From positions 4,681 to 68,680 of the forward strand of contig DITE01000008.1 of NCBI GenBank assembly GCA_002422725.1: a stretch of 64,000 nt of DNA. Reading direction: 5' to 3'. The notes beneath the pieces were generated by a model that saw only the letters and a list, made by a program, of their open reading frames with translations, had not been told where the DNA came from and did no database searches. This document shows, one piece after another, positions 42,651-51,099 of this stretch. How positions within the stretch are numbered: position 1 is the stretch's first letter; each line of letters opens with the position of its first letter. A program made the position numbers and the translations under genes. Source of the stretch: Bacteroidales bacterium UBA6192 (lineage in GTDB: Bacteria; Bacteroidota; Bacteroidia; Bacteroidales; F082).

Positions 42651-44927
42651 ATGTCATCCAAAAAAACTCAAAAACAAGGCTTCTTTAATTACCTGTTCAA
42701 ATTTTGGCTGATATACTTTGCCTTGATTTTTGCAACCATCCTGTTCTTTTTTGGGGTTGCCAACGAATGGTTTGGCAAAATGCCTTCTTTTGAAGAGCTC
42801 GAAAACCCTTCAACAAATCTGGCTTCTGAGATTTACGCCGCTGATGGTGTTCTGCTGGGCAACTATTATGTTGAAAACCGCTCAAACAGCCATTTCCGTA
42901 ATTTATCACCCAATCTTGTCAATGCACTGCTGGCTATTGAGGACATTCGTTTTACAGATCATGCCGGCATTGACAAAAAAGCCCTGGTGCGTGTAGCCTG
43001 GGGAGTTGTTACCGGAAATAACAAAGGAGGGGGCAGCACATTAACCCAGCAATTGGCTAAAAATCTGTTTCCACGGGGCGAGAATTTGTCCACATCAAAA
43101 TTGATTATCCGCAAGTTTCAGGAATGGGTTACCGCAACAAAGCTCGAAAGGAATTACTCCAAGGAAGAGATTCTCGCTATGTATCTCAATACGGTTGCTT
43201 TTGGAAGCCATGCTTATGGAATAAAATCGGCAGCACTCACCTTTTTCAACAAATCGCCCGATTCGCTTCTGATCGAAGAAGCAGCACTCATGGCCGGTGT
43301 GGTTAATGCCCCTACCTGGTATAGTCCTGTTCGCAATCCGGAAAGGGCCTTAAAGCGTAGAAATCTGGTAATCAGCAAAATGGCTGATTATAACTTCATT
43401 ACCCAACACGTAGCTGATTCGATTAAGCGAATACCAATCGATATGAGTAACTATGGGATAATGGACCACAATACCGGGCAGGCAACCTATTTCAGGGAGT
43501 TTTTGCGGGCCGAGATGCATGAGTGGTGTGCAACACATTTCAAATCGGATGGAACGCCTTATGATTTGTACAAGGATGGACTAAAGATATACACTACCAT
43601 TCACTCAAAAATGCAGCAATATGCTGAGGAGGCGGTCAGAGAGCATCTGGGGCTGGATATTCAGCCTGCGTTTTTCAAGCATTGGCGTGGTTACCCGAAT
43701 GCACCTTTCGATTTCCCTGCCTCAGAAGTTAAATCTGAAGTAGAGAAAATCATGCAGCAAGCCATCAGAAGAAGCGACAGATACAGGCTTCTCAAAGCAG
43801 CCGGAACTCCTTCCGATTCAATTTCACTGTTGTTCCGCACCCCGGTACGCATGCGGGTATTTTCATGGAAAGGAACGATCGACACCATCATGAGCCCGAT
43901 CGACTCCATACGCTATTACAAGCACTATCTCATGTCGAGCTTGCTGTCGGTTGAATCCCGGACAGGCTTTGTCAGGGCTTATGTGGGGGGGAATGATTAC
44001 CGGTTTTTTAAATACGATCACGCCACACAAGCACGACGTCAGGTAGGTTCTACTTTTAAACCATTTTTATACACCCTTGCCATGCAGGAAGGGGAGTATT
44101 CGCCTTGTTATAAAGTACCAAATATTAAGTATAGTGTTCAGCTGTTTGATGGGACATTCTGGGAGCCCCGAAATTCATCCGATGAAAGGGTTGGCGAAGA
44201 GGTGACCCTGAAATGGGCATTGGCCAATTCCAACAACTGGATTTCAGCCTACCTGATCAAGCGCTTTTCGCCCGAGGCAGTCATTCAGATAGCACGCAAA
44301 ATGGGTGTTACTTCACCCATTGACCCTGTTCCTGCTATAGCGCTCGGAACCCCTGACATTTCATTGTACGAAATGGTTGGGGCAATGAATACTTTCGCAA
44401 ATAAAGGAGTGTATGTGAAACCTGTTTTTATTACCCGTATTGAAGACAAGAACGGGAATGTGATTGACCGCTATGTCCCCCAAAGGAATGAGGCAATGGA
44501 TGAGGTTACCGCTTATAAAATGGTTCAGCTGATGAAAGGCGTTGTTGAGACAGGCACAGGAATCAGGTTGCGATTTAAGTATAAGTTTGACAATCCCGTT
44601 GCAGGTAAAACAGGAACCACCCAAAACCAGTCTGATGGTTGGTTCATGGGCATCACTCCCGACCTGACTACCGGGGTGTGGGTAGGGGCCGAGGACCGAA
44701 GCGTGCATTTCCGTTCCATAAGTTTAGGACAGGGTGCCAACATGGCTTTACCGATCTGGGCATTGTATATGCGAAAAGTGTATAATGATCAGGCACTTAA
44801 CATCAGCCAGGGTGATTTTGATAAACCGCTCGTTGATGTGAGTGTCGAGTTTGATTGTGATAAATATGACAAGCAACATCAATCACAGGGCGGACGTGTG
44901 AAAGTGAATTATGACGACGATTTCTAA
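42651..44927 (+). CDS. Class A penicillin-binding protein (PBP1A-like)
   Basis: 758 residues. One membrane helix near the N-terminus (about 15-40) is followed by the GT51 glycosyltransferase domain with EDIRFTDHAGIDKKALVRV (catalytic Glu) and GGSTLTQQLAKNLF. The transpeptidase domain has the nucleophile in RQVGSTFKPFLYT (STFK), an SxN-type motif in ALANSNNW, and KTGTTQNQSDGWF. It polymerises and cross-links peptidoglycan on the periplasmic face. It follows gldH by 24 bases. The C-terminal tail is short and acidic (VNYDDDF). Confidence 0.95.
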   Translation: MSSKKTQKQGFFNYLFKFWLIYFALIFATILFFFGVANEWFGKMPSFEELENPSTNLASEIYAADGVLLGNYYVENRSNSHFRNLSPNLVNALLAIEDIRFTDHAGIDKKALVRVAWGVVTGNNKGGGSTLTQQLAKNLFPRGENLSTSKLIIRKFQEWVTATKLERNYSKEEILAMYLNTVAFGSHAYGIKSAALTFFNKSPDSLLIEEAALMAGVVNAPTWYSPVRNPERALKRRNLVISKMADYNFITQHVADSIKRIPIDMSNYGIMDHNTGQATYFREFLRAEMHEWCATHFKSDGTPYDLYKDGLKIYTTIHSKMQQYAEEAVREHLGLDIQPAFFKHWRGYPNAPFDFPASEVKSEVEKIMQQAIRRSDRYRLLKAAGTPSDSISLLFRTPVRMRVFSWKGTIDTIMSPIDSIRYYKHYLMSSLLSVESRTGFVRAYVGGNDYRFFKYDHATQARRQVGSTFKPFLYTLAMQEGEYSPCYKVPNIKYSVQLFDGTFWEPRNSSDERVGEEVTLKWALANSNNWISAYLIKRFSPEAVIQIARKMGVTSPIDPVPAIALGTPDISLYEMVGAMNTFANKGVYVKPVFITRIEDKNGNVIDRYVPQRNEAMDEVTAYKMVQLMKGVVETGTGIRLRFKYKFDNPVAGKTGTTQNQSDGWFMGITPDLTTGVWVGAEDRSVHFRSISLGQGANMALPIWALYMRKVYNDQALNISQGDFDKPLVDVSVEFDCDKYDKQHQSQGGRVKVNYDDDF

Positions 44928-45055
44928 GTAGTAATCTGTAGCTTTTTCACCAAATCTGCTTGAAGTGATCCATATTATTTGAACCAACAGGGCTTGGCAA
45001 TTGTTTATGCCATTGCAGTTCTTCCCATAACTTCTTAACTTTCACCCAATCTGCT

Positions 45056-45967
45056 ATGAGGATAATCTTGTTATCTATTGTGTTTTCGTTGGTTGCCGAG
45101 GTTTTCTCACAACCCATCCGGATCAATCAACCTGTCAGGTTTCTTGCACTTGGCGACTCATACACAATTGGTCAAAGTGTGGAGAATCACGAGAGATGGC
45201 CCAATCAGTTTGTAGATGAGCTTGTTAAACTTGGATACAATGTTGAGGAATTGCGAATCATTGCCCAAACCGGGTGGACAACATCCAGCCTTCAAAATGC
45301 CATTAATCAGCAGATGCCTATTGAGGGATACAATCTCATTTCGCTTCTGATTGGCGTCAACAATCAGTTTTTTGGCGGGAATGTTCAGGATTACACGCCT
45401 CAGTTTCAGTCGTTATTACAGCAGGCAATCGCATTAGCCGGTGGCAAGCCGTCAAATGTGTTTGTACTCTCTATTCCCGATTATGCCTACACGCCCTTTG
45501 GCAATGGAAACCCCTCAATCAGTGCAGGAATCGATGCTTTCAACGATGCAAACCGTTTTCTTGCAGGCATTTATCAGGTAAGGTATGTTGATATTACCCC
45601 GATATCGAGGCTGGGCCTGCAGCAACCTGAACTGGTGGCCTCCGACAACCTGCACCCCAGTGCCCTGATGTACAGGCTGTGGGTGGATGAGATATTGAAG
45701 TATGTTGAAGGGGAATTAAACATCATGGAGAAGGCGTCAAATCAACCCGGGATATTTTTTTCCGGTGACCGCTTGATGGTCGGTACAGGCCCGTGGGTTC
45801 AGTACAGCATTTTTAGCATGTCGGGCAGTTTGCTCATGCATGGAAGCCTTGAGGATAAGCAGGAAAACGGCATTCAGTTGGATCAGCTTCCGAACGGGAT
45901 TTATTTGGTTCGCTTCAAAGATGTCAGGGGTAATGTTTTTACCAAAAAACTTGCCCTGATCGGGTAG
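45056..45967 (+). CDS. SGNH/GDSL hydrolase with T9SS sorting domain
   Basis: 303 residues. A signal peptide (MRIILLSIVFSLVAEVFSQ) precedes the SGNH fold: block I LALGDSYTIGQSV with Ser35, block III LLIGVNNQFF (Gly and Asn), and block V SDNLHPSALMY with the Asp-His pair. The last 80 residues (IFFSGDRLMVGTGPWVQYSIF to the end) form a T9SS type A sorting domain of the shortened sort, ending NVFTKKLALIG. It is a secreted esterase or lipase-like deacylase; natural substrate unknown. It is separated from the PBP gene by 128 bases in which no promoter stands out. Confidence 0.9.
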   Translation: MRIILLSIVFSLVAEVFSQPIRINQPVRFLALGDSYTIGQSVENHERWPNQFVDELVKLGYNVEELRIIAQTGWTTSSLQNAINQQMPIEGYNLISLLIGVNNQFFGGNVQDYTPQFQSLLQQAIALAGGKPSNVFVLSIPDYAYTPFGNGNPSISAGIDAFNDANRFLAGIYQVRYVDITPISRLGLQQPELVASDNLHPSALMYRLWVDEILKYVEGELNIMEKASNQPGIFFSGDRLMVGTGPWVQYSIFSMSGSLLMHGSLEDKQENGIQLDQLPNGIYLVRFKDVRGNVFTKKLALIG

Positions 45968-45977
45968 TTTATTTTAC

Positions 45978-46008
45978 TTGTTATCTCAGGTTGCAAAGCT
46001 TATATTTG
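45978..46008 (+). promoter_or_regulatory. Promoter TTG-N20-TATATTTG
   Basis: -33 TTG at 45978-45980 and -7 TATATTTG at 46001-46008, just after the SGNH gene, driving the gene at 46051 with a leader of about 35 bases. Confidence 0.55.
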
Positions 46009-46050
46009 TTGGGTCGTTTCTATTAACTCTGGCCAAATACCTAAATTATT

Positions 46051-46896
46051 ATGAATGCACACGCCAACCTTAGTTTTGCCTGGATAATTGTTCTATTGCT
46101 TTTCAATTTCTCAGCACTACAAACAATCAGGTCACAGGAATATCTAAAAGTTCATGAAGTATATGATTTTGACCCAGGTGATGAATATCACTATACACAT
46201 GATTATTATGAAAAAGTTCATTCAACAAATCAAACTATATACTATGTGGAGGATCTAATAAACATAACTATTTTTCAGAAGTTCTATTCTGCTGATGAAG
46301 ATACTGTTTTTTATGTTCGAAATGTGACGAAATTTAATTATCTGAATAACCAGATAACAGAGGTGTCAGACACTGTTTATTTTACCAACCTAAATGAAAA
46401 CGCTTCTCCTATTGGCTTGATCTATATTAAGTTTCTGCCAGATTATTGCAACGGACGTGAGATGAATGAGTATTCTACTGGTGACTCTTTTGGAGCAAAA
46501 TTGAGAATATTTGTGAGGGGTTGTGGTAATACACGCAATTCTAGTGGTAATTCTGGTGGAGGTTCTTCAATTCATTCAGATTACAAGCTTTTTCATTATA
46601 GAAAGGGAGAAGAAACGTGGGGCAACCCTGTTTTTGTATCCATTGAAAGCCAAAAGATACCCAAGGAGGCTTTGAGGCTTTATCCAAATCCGGCAAGCAA
46701 CATCGTATACTTTGACTTTGCGGGTTTGACCGAATTTGATTGTTACCTGTATAATCAGGAAGGGCAAATGCTTATGCAGTTAAGGGTTGATAGTCAAAGG
46801 AACTGGATGGATATTTCGGGTCTTCAACCCGGGATGTATTGTATTAAAGTCAATCATGAAAATTATTCGTCCACAACAAAACTCATTCGGATGTAG
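46051..46896 (+). CDS. Secreted protein of unknown function with T9SS sorting domain
   Basis: 281 residues. The N-terminus has a signal-like segment (AWIIVLLLFNFSALQTIRSQ). The central part (about 30-200) is rich in Tyr, Asp, His and Asn, for example DPGDEYHYTHDYYEK and SADEDTVFYVRNVTKF, and I recognise no family. A Ser/Gly linker (SSGNSGGGSS) joins a region that leads to the T9SS type A sorting domain, LRLYPNPASNIVYFDF to SSTTKLIRM. It has its own promoter and a hairpin terminator (46967-47001), so it is a monocistronic cargo gene. The composition of its central part is more AT-rich than its neighbours. Confidence 0.85.
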   Translation: MNAHANLSFAWIIVLLLFNFSALQTIRSQEYLKVHEVYDFDPGDEYHYTHDYYEKVHSTNQTIYYVEDLINITIFQKFYSADEDTVFYVRNVTKFNYLNNQITEVSDTVYFTNLNENASPIGLIYIKFLPDYCNGREMNEYSTGDSFGAKLRIFVRGCGNTRNSSGNSGGGSSIHSDYKLFHYRKGEETWGNPVFVSIESQKIPKEALRLYPNPASNIVYFDFAGLTEFDCYLYNQEGQMLMQLRVDSQRNWMDISGLQPGMYCIKVNHENYSSTTKLIRM

Positions 46897-46966
46897 CAGG
46901 AGTTGGTTTACTGATTCTCATATAGTGTCTTTGACCTTGCCAAGACGGAGTAACGCATGTTTTATT

Positions 46967-47001
46967 AGCCGATGATAGTGTACGCATTAATCGGCTTTTT
47001 G
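46967..47001 (+). terminator. Intrinsic terminator
   Basis: AGCCGAT and ATCGGCT arms with a 16-base loop, followed by TTTTT. It lies about 70 bases past the stop of the T9SS cargo gene and upstream of the tRNA promoter. Confidence 0.6.
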
Positions 47002-47027
47002 TATATTTATTTTACAAAAAAACATTG

Positions 47028-47056
47028 TTTGGTTTTCAAGAATTATCATAAATTTG
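47028..47056 (+). promoter_or_regulatory. Promoter TTTG-N17-TAAATTTG (tRNA)
   Basis: -33 TTTG at 47028-47031 and -7 TAAATTTG at 47049-47056, about 46 bases upstream of the tRNA. Confidence 0.65.
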
Positions 47057-47101
47057 CACCCCTGTTGTTAAGACAACAGTTCTTGTCAAGCAATTGCAAG
47101 A

Positions 47102-47175
47102 GGGCCTATAGCTCAGTTGGTTAGAGCACCTGACTCATAATCAGGTGGTCCCAGGTTCAAGCCCTGGTGGGCCCA
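47102..47175 (+). tRNA. tRNA with CAT anticodon (probably tRNA-Ile2, else Met)
   Basis: 74 bases. The acceptor stem GGGCCTA pairs with TGGGCCC, the D arm is AGCTCAGTTGGTTAGAGCA, the anticodon stem-loop is CCTGACTCATAATCAGG with CAT at 47136-47138, and the T arm carries GGTTCAA. CCA is not encoded. The C4-G69 and C5-G68 pairs are those read by TilS in tRNA-Ile2, whose CAT wobble base is changed to lysidine to read ATA; elongator Met is the alternative. A terminator follows. Confidence 0.95.
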
Positions 47176-47189
47176 CATCACATTAATAA

Positions 47190-47220
47190 GGGAGTCGCAC
47201 AAACTCCCTTTTTGTTTTTT
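47190..47220 (+). terminator. Intrinsic terminator of the tRNA transcript
   Basis: GGGAGT-CGCACAA-ACTCCC stem-loop followed by TTTTTGTTTTTT, 15 bases after the tRNA. Confidence 0.85.
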
Positions 47221-47328
47221 AGTCAGCAGGCTTTGCAATTTTTAACAAATAATCAACTGATACTTAATCGTTATTACAAGCTAATGTTCCATCTTTGCAG
47301 TGGTTTTACCTTTCAAATCCTATAACTT

Positions 47329-47988
47329 ATGCTACCTGAGTATCAAACAATAAAAAACATCATCTTCGATTTTGGTGGTGTTATTCTCGATATTGACCCC
47401 CAGCTTACCCTTAACGAATTAAAAAAACTGGGATTCGACGACATGAATATTTTTATGAACGATGAGTTTCAGGAAAATGTCATGGGAAAATTTGAAAGGG
47501 GTATTCTCACCCCTGAAAAATTCAGGCAAAAGATACGCGAACTCACCGGCCTCGACTTGTGCGATCAGGAGATTGATGATGCCTGGAACGCCCTGCTGCT
47601 TGATATTCCTAAGGAACGAATTGCTGCAATTGAACAGGTGAAGCAGCATTATAACATATTTTTACTCAGCAACTCAAACGAGATTCACTACGAGCTGTAT
47701 TTGCGCGATCTGCAACTCAGGTTTGGATACCACGAATTTGACAAGCTCTTTCACAAAGCTTATTTCTCTTTCGATCTGCACTTGAGTAAGCCCAATCCCG
47801 AAATATTCGAATTTGTGCTGAACCAGCATAACCTCCTGCCTGCCGAAACCCTCTTTATCGACGACACCTTTGAGCATATCAAAGCTGCCCGTAAACTGGG
47901 CTTGCTCACCTATCATCTGCAGAAACCGGTGCGCGTCAGGGATATCTTCGAAAATGGTTTGTTAAAAGAAAAACTTGCGATTGTTTAG
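47329..47988 (+). CDS. HAD-superfamily hydrolase (YihX-like)
   Basis: 219 residues. Motif I is IFDFGGVILDIDP (nucleophile Asp; the GG replaces the DxD arrangement as in the YihX/epoxide-hydrolase-like branch), motif II is LLSNSNEIHYE, motif III Lys lies in HLSKPNPEIFEF and motif IV is FIDDTFEHIKAA. A small alpha-helical cap sits between motifs I and II. These are cytosolic phosphatases, with sugar phosphates as common substrates (alpha-glucose-1-phosphate in E. coli YihX); the actual substrate here is unknown. It is convergent with the dus gene, with only 10 bases between them. Confidence 0.9.
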   Translation: MLPEYQTIKNIIFDFGGVILDIDPQLTLNELKKLGFDDMNIFMNDEFQENVMGKFERGILTPEKFRQKIRELTGLDLCDQEIDDAWNALLLDIPKERIAAIEQVKQHYNIFLLSNSNEIHYELYLRDLQLRFGYHEFDKLFHKAYFSFDLHLSKPNPEIFEFVLNQHNLLPAETLFIDDTFEHIKAARKLGLLTYHLQKPVRVRDIFENGLLKEKLAIV

Positions 47989-47998
47989 GCCCTGCGGA

Positions 47999-49000
47999 TT
48001 AATCGTGTAAATCTGGGATGGGGTTATTGTAGTATTCTTCAATTTCATCCAGAATGGCCAGCAGTTCGTCATAGATTTCGGTCGACATTATCTTCATCCT
48101 GAAGGGTTTGAAGTTGGGATAGCCCTTGAAATAATCGCTCCAGTGCTTGCGCATCTCGAGCAGTGCCAGGCGTTCGCCTTTCCATTCAACAGATTTCTGC
48201 AAATGAATTTTACTCACCCTAAGCCTTTCATGAATGTCAGGCGGTGACGGCAGGGTGCCATCAGCAAGAAATTGTTTTATGTCTCTGAAAATCCATGGAT
48301 TACCATAACTTCCCCTGGCGATCATCAAGCCGTCAACACCAAAGTTATCCCTGAAATATTTTGCCGAAGGACCATCAATCACATCACCATTGCCAAAAAC
48401 GGGGATGTTCATGCGTGGGTTACGTTTCACTTCTCCGATCAATGTCCAGTCGGCGGGAACACTCGACCGGGTTGTACGCAGGCGCCCGTGAATGGTGATC
48501 GCCTGTATGCCGACGTCCTGCAGTTTTTCGGCAATTTCTACTATATCCCTGCGGCTATCGTCGTAGCCAAGTCGTGTTTTCACTGTAACAGGCAGTTTGG
48601 TCGCTTTTACCACAGCGGCAGTCATCTCGACCATCTTCGGGATGTTATTCATGATCCCGCTGCCGGCACCACGATCGGCCACTTTGCGCACCGGACAACC
48701 GAAGTTGATATCGATAATGTCGGGATTGGCTCTTTCGGCATAGGCAGTGGCTTTGATCATGGAGTCGATATCGTGTCCAAAGATCTGAATGCCGATTGGC
48801 CTCTCGAATTCAGAAAAATCAAGCTTTTTAACGCTTTTGACAGCATCACGGATCAGGCCTTCGGACGAAATAAACTCGGTGTACATGATATCGGCACCAA
48901 ACATTTTGCATACATAGCGAAATGGCGGATCGCTCACATCCTCCATGGGGGCAAGTAAAATGGGGAATTCCCCGACTTCGAGATGACTGATTTTGATCAA
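47999..49000 (-). CDS. tRNA-dihydrouridine synthase (DusB-like)
   Basis: 333 residues if started at the TTG at 49000. That start gives LIKISHLEVGEFPILLAPMEDVSDPPFR, the normal family N-terminus, whereas the longer open frame to 49081 runs through its own promoter region. FMN-binding APMEDVSD, NFGCPVRKVADRGAGSGIM with the catalytic Cys, VTVKTRLGYDD, IHGRLRTTR and FGNGDVIDG are all present. It reduces specific uridines in tRNA D loops using NADPH. A -7 box at 49027-49034 on the minus strand puts transcription start near 49020, in agreement with the TTG. The CPBP gene is divergent. Confidence 0.92.
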   Translation of the reverse strand: MIKISHLEVGEFPILLAPMEDVSDPPFRYVCKMFGADIMYTEFISSEGLIRDAVKSVKKLDFSEFERPIGIQIFGHDIDSMIKATAYAERANPDIIDINFGCPVRKVADRGAGSGIMNNIPKMVEMTAAVVKATKLPVTVKTRLGYDDSRRDIVEIAEKLQDVGIQAITIHGRLRTTRSSVPADWTLIGEVKRNPRMNIPVFGNGDVIDGPSAKYFRDNFGVDGLMIARGSYGNPWIFRDIKQFLADGTLPSPPDIHERLRVSKIHLQKSVEWKGERLALLEMRKHWSDYFKGYPNFKPFRMKIMSTEIYDELLAILDEIEEYYNNPIPDLHD

Positions 49001-49026
49001 TGGCTGGCTTTTTGCGTTTAGGGCTG

Positions 49027-49034
49027 CAAAAATA
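49027..49034 (-). promoter_or_regulatory. -7 promoter element (TATTTTTG) of dus
   Basis: TAnnTTTG match on the minus strand, separated by a single base from the plus-strand -7 box at 49036-49043. The two divergent promoters interlock. Confidence 0.5.
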
Positions 49035-49035
49035 T

Positions 49036-49043
49036 TAAATTTG
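49036..49043 (+). promoter_or_regulatory. -7 promoter element (TAAATTTG) of the CPBP gene
   Basis: TAnnTTTG match 27 bases before the ATG at 49071. Confidence 0.5.
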
Positions 49044-49070
49044 CCGCTCACTTTAACCAATGATCCAAAT

Positions 49071-50012
49071 ATGAAAAACATGCCATTATTTGGTCAGACT
49101 TCTGCAGGGTTTCAACTTTTTTTATTTCCTGGAATCGTTTTGTTGGGCACTGTTGTGTTTATGGCACTTGCATTTGTGACTGCTTCATTGATTTTCGGTG
49201 TTCCGCTCGAAACTGTTCCAGCTTTAGTGAATCAAACCGACACCAGCACAGGGCTAAATGTTGCCCGAATGATGCAGGTTGGAAGTCAGTTGGGTTTGTT
49301 TGTTTTCCCTCCCTTATTTTTTGCCTGGCTGGTGAGTCGGTTTCCTTTTGCTTATCTGGGTTTTCGCACCGAATTAAAGCTTCAGCAGTTGCTGCCGGGT
49401 TTAATTTTGTTGTTTGCTGCTTTACCCTTCATTCATGCGCTGGCCGATCTGAACAAGGCAATGCAGCTTCCCGCATGGCTCCATGAAATTGAGCACTGGA
49501 TGCTGGAGAAAGAAGATTTTGCTGGCATCCTTACAGAACGATTCCTTGGTGTTGAATCTATTTATCTTCTGTTTTTCAATTTATTGATGATCGCTGTAAT
49601 TCCCGGAATCGGCGAGGAAATGGTTTTCAGATCTGTGTTACAGCCCTTGTTCGGCAAGCTATTCAGAAACGTTCATGCAGGACTTGTCCTGTCAGCATTT
49701 CTGTTTGCTTTTATGCATATGCAGTTTTACGGCTTTTTGCCCAGGTTCGTACTGGGCATTTTTCTTGGTTATGCGTATCTGTGGAGTGGATCAGTCTGGT
49801 TGCCTGTCATGATGCATACTTTGAATAATGCAGCAGCTGTGGTGGTGTTTTATTTGCATCACAATGCGTGGATCAAAACCGATATAGAGAATTTTGGTTC
49901 AGCTTCCGGAAATATTTACTGGGTAGTAGCAAGTCTGATCTTAACCTGTGTTTTGCTTTTTATCATGTGGTCGGGCAGAAAATGGCATTCAAAAAAAGAA
50001 GCTCATCCGTGA
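49071..50012 (+). CDS. CPBP-family intramembrane metalloprotease (Rce1-like)
   Basis: 313 residues, about eight membrane helices. The catalytic motif is GIGEEMVFRSVLQPLF (EExxxR), followed by LFAFMHMQFYGFLPRFVLG and MMHTLNNAAAVVVFY, giving the His and His/Asn residues of the ABI/CPBP site. It acts in the inner membrane; substrates in bacteria are mostly unknown, though some relatives handle prenylated or signal-peptide-like segments. Start ATG 49071 is chosen because the -7 box at 49036-49043 excludes the longer frame from 48993. Its last 15 bases form one arm of the ExbD operon terminator on the opposite strand. Confidence 0.88.
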   Translation: MKNMPLFGQTSAGFQLFLFPGIVLLGTVVFMALAFVTASLIFGVPLETVPALVNQTDTSTGLNVARMMQVGSQLGLFVFPPLFFAWLVSRFPFAYLGFRTELKLQQLLPGLILLFAALPFIHALADLNKAMQLPAWLHEIEHWMLEKEDFAGILTERFLGVESIYLLFFNLLMIAVIPGIGEEMVFRSVLQPLFGKLFRNVHAGLVLSAFLFAFMHMQFYGFLPRFVLGIFLGYAYLWSGSVWLPVMMHTLNNAAAVVVFYLHHNAWIKTDIENFGSASGNIYWVVASLILTCVLLFIMWSGRKWHSKKEAHP

Positions 50013-50023
50013 GAATGAGCTTC
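49991..50023 (-). terminator. Intrinsic terminator of the exb operon, overlapping the CPBP stop
   Basis: On the minus strand, GAAGCTCAT-loop-ATGAGCTTC (9-bp stem, 49998-50023) is followed by seven Ts (49991-49997). The left arm and T-run lie within the last codons of the convergent CPBP gene. Confidence 0.8.
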
Positions 50024-50048
50024 CTGCATGAATAAAGTGTTTTGAGAA

Positions 50049-50516
50049 CTAATTCTTAGCGACGCCTTTGAGTGTTGAATAATTGATTCTGAACGCTCCG
50101 GCTTTGCGCAGTTCCTGCTTAACATCGGTAACCACACCCATTTTTGTGTCGTTGTGAACCTTTAAGGAGGTGGTCAGAAAAGGTCTGTCAGCTTCATTGC
50201 GGGCTTCCCTTTCTGATGCGATAAATTCAGGCACATCATTAACGCGGGCAAACTGGTCATTTAGCTGGATGCGTGATTCTGTTCCATACATCAGTGCGTT
50301 TGTAGGGGGGCCAATGTAGATATAGCTTACCAACGACTTTTTATCGAGTTTTTGAACCTCAGTAGCTGTTGGCAACTTCAATTTTACTTTGAGTGTTACT
50401 TCGCGCATCACAGTAGTTACCATAAAGAAAAACAGCAACATAAAGATGATGTCGGGAAGCGAAGAGGTATTAATGGCCGGTGATCCCTTGCCTTTTTTTG
50501 TTCTGAATTTCGACAT
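50049..50516 (-). CDS. ExbD/TolR-family biopolymer transport protein (second copy)
   Basis: 155 residues. A basic cytoplasmic N-terminus (MSKFRTKKGKGSPAINTSSLPD) is followed by one membrane helix (IIFMLLFFFMVTTVM) with the conserved Asp just before it (SLPDIIFMLLFF), the proton-path residue of ExbD/TolR/MotB. The periplasmic domain ends in TSLKVHNDTKMGVVTDVKQELRKAG, the usual ExbD C-terminal fold. It would transmit proton-motive force from ExbB to TonB or another partner. It follows the other exbD by 1 base and is the last gene of the operon. Confidence 0.93.
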   Translation of the reverse strand: MSKFRTKKGKGSPAINTSSLPDIIFMLLFFFMVTTVMREVTLKVKLKLPTATEVQKLDKKSLVSYIYIGPPTNALMYGTESRIQLNDQFARVNDVPEFIASEREARNEADRPFLTTSLKVHNDTKMGVVTDVKQELRKAGAFRINYSTLKGVAKN

Positions 50517-50517
50517 A

Positions 50518-51093
50518 TCAATTTCCTCCTATACTTTCGGGTTCAGCTTCGGAAATACGCACCGGAACGGCCTCATTGATGGCTTTAATCTTATTTTCGT
50601 CGGTTAATTGCGAAAACTTCATGCCAAACTTATTTCTCGACAACTCATCCCTGAGTTCGTTAAACGCCCTTGCCAGTTCGTTCTGCACATTAATGTACAT
50701 GTCATAAGATGTACCTCGGTCGTTTTTGAGCGAAATAACCCCTTTCGAAACATAAACATCTCCAATCAGTTCTATTGATTTCTGTTCAGCTTCCGGGAAG
50801 TTGATGTTGTCGGGAAAATGTGGCATCATGAAATTCTTGGCCACTTCCTTCAGCGTCGAAACACTTCCGGGCTTTCCGTTTACGAGCAACCTGTCATTTT
50901 TGTTGACAAGCACATTCATAACATTCCGTTCCTTTATCTTTTGATCAATTTCTTCTTCCACAGGCGGGGGAAGTCGACGGACAATGCCCGTATCAACATC
51001 CATGGTAGTGGTAACAAGAAAGAAAATCAGCAAAAGGAATGCAATATCAGCCATCGAGCCCGCATTAATTTCTGTTGATGCTCTTCTAGCCAT
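50518..51093 (-). CDS. ExbD/TolR-family biopolymer transport protein (first copy, long form)
   Basis: 191 residues. The N-terminus RRASTEINAGSMADIAFLLLIFFLVTTTMD has the conserved Asp in the helix (ADIAFLL). The periplasmic part is longer than in typical ExbD (about 140 residues), with LLVNGKPGSVSTLKEVAKNF and VYVSKGVISLKNDRGTSYDMYINVQNELARAFNELRDEL. Many Bacteroidota operons carry two unequal ExbD proteins, which may build mixed dimers inside the ExbB pentamer. Spaced 6 bases from the membrane protein upstream. Confidence 0.93.
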   Translation of the reverse strand: MARRASTEINAGSMADIAFLLLIFFLVTTTMDVDTGIVRRLPPPVEEEIDQKIKERNVMNVLVNKNDRLLVNGKPGSVSTLKEVAKNFMMPHFPDNINFPEAEQKSIELIGDVYVSKGVISLKNDRGTSYDMYINVQNELARAFNELRDELSRNKFGMKFSQLTDENKIKAINEAVPVRISEAEPESIGGN

Positions 51094-51099
51094 AATTGT

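Noticed and set aside
45056..46896. The two adjacent T9SS cargo genes considered as one operon
   Set aside because: A complete promoter (45978-46008) lies between them and the proteins are unrelated outside the tail.
48272..48958. 228-codon plus-strand frame antisense to the dus gene
   Set aside because: Long, but entirely antisense to a clear dihydrouridine synthase whose motifs are intact; such shadows are common with biased codon use.
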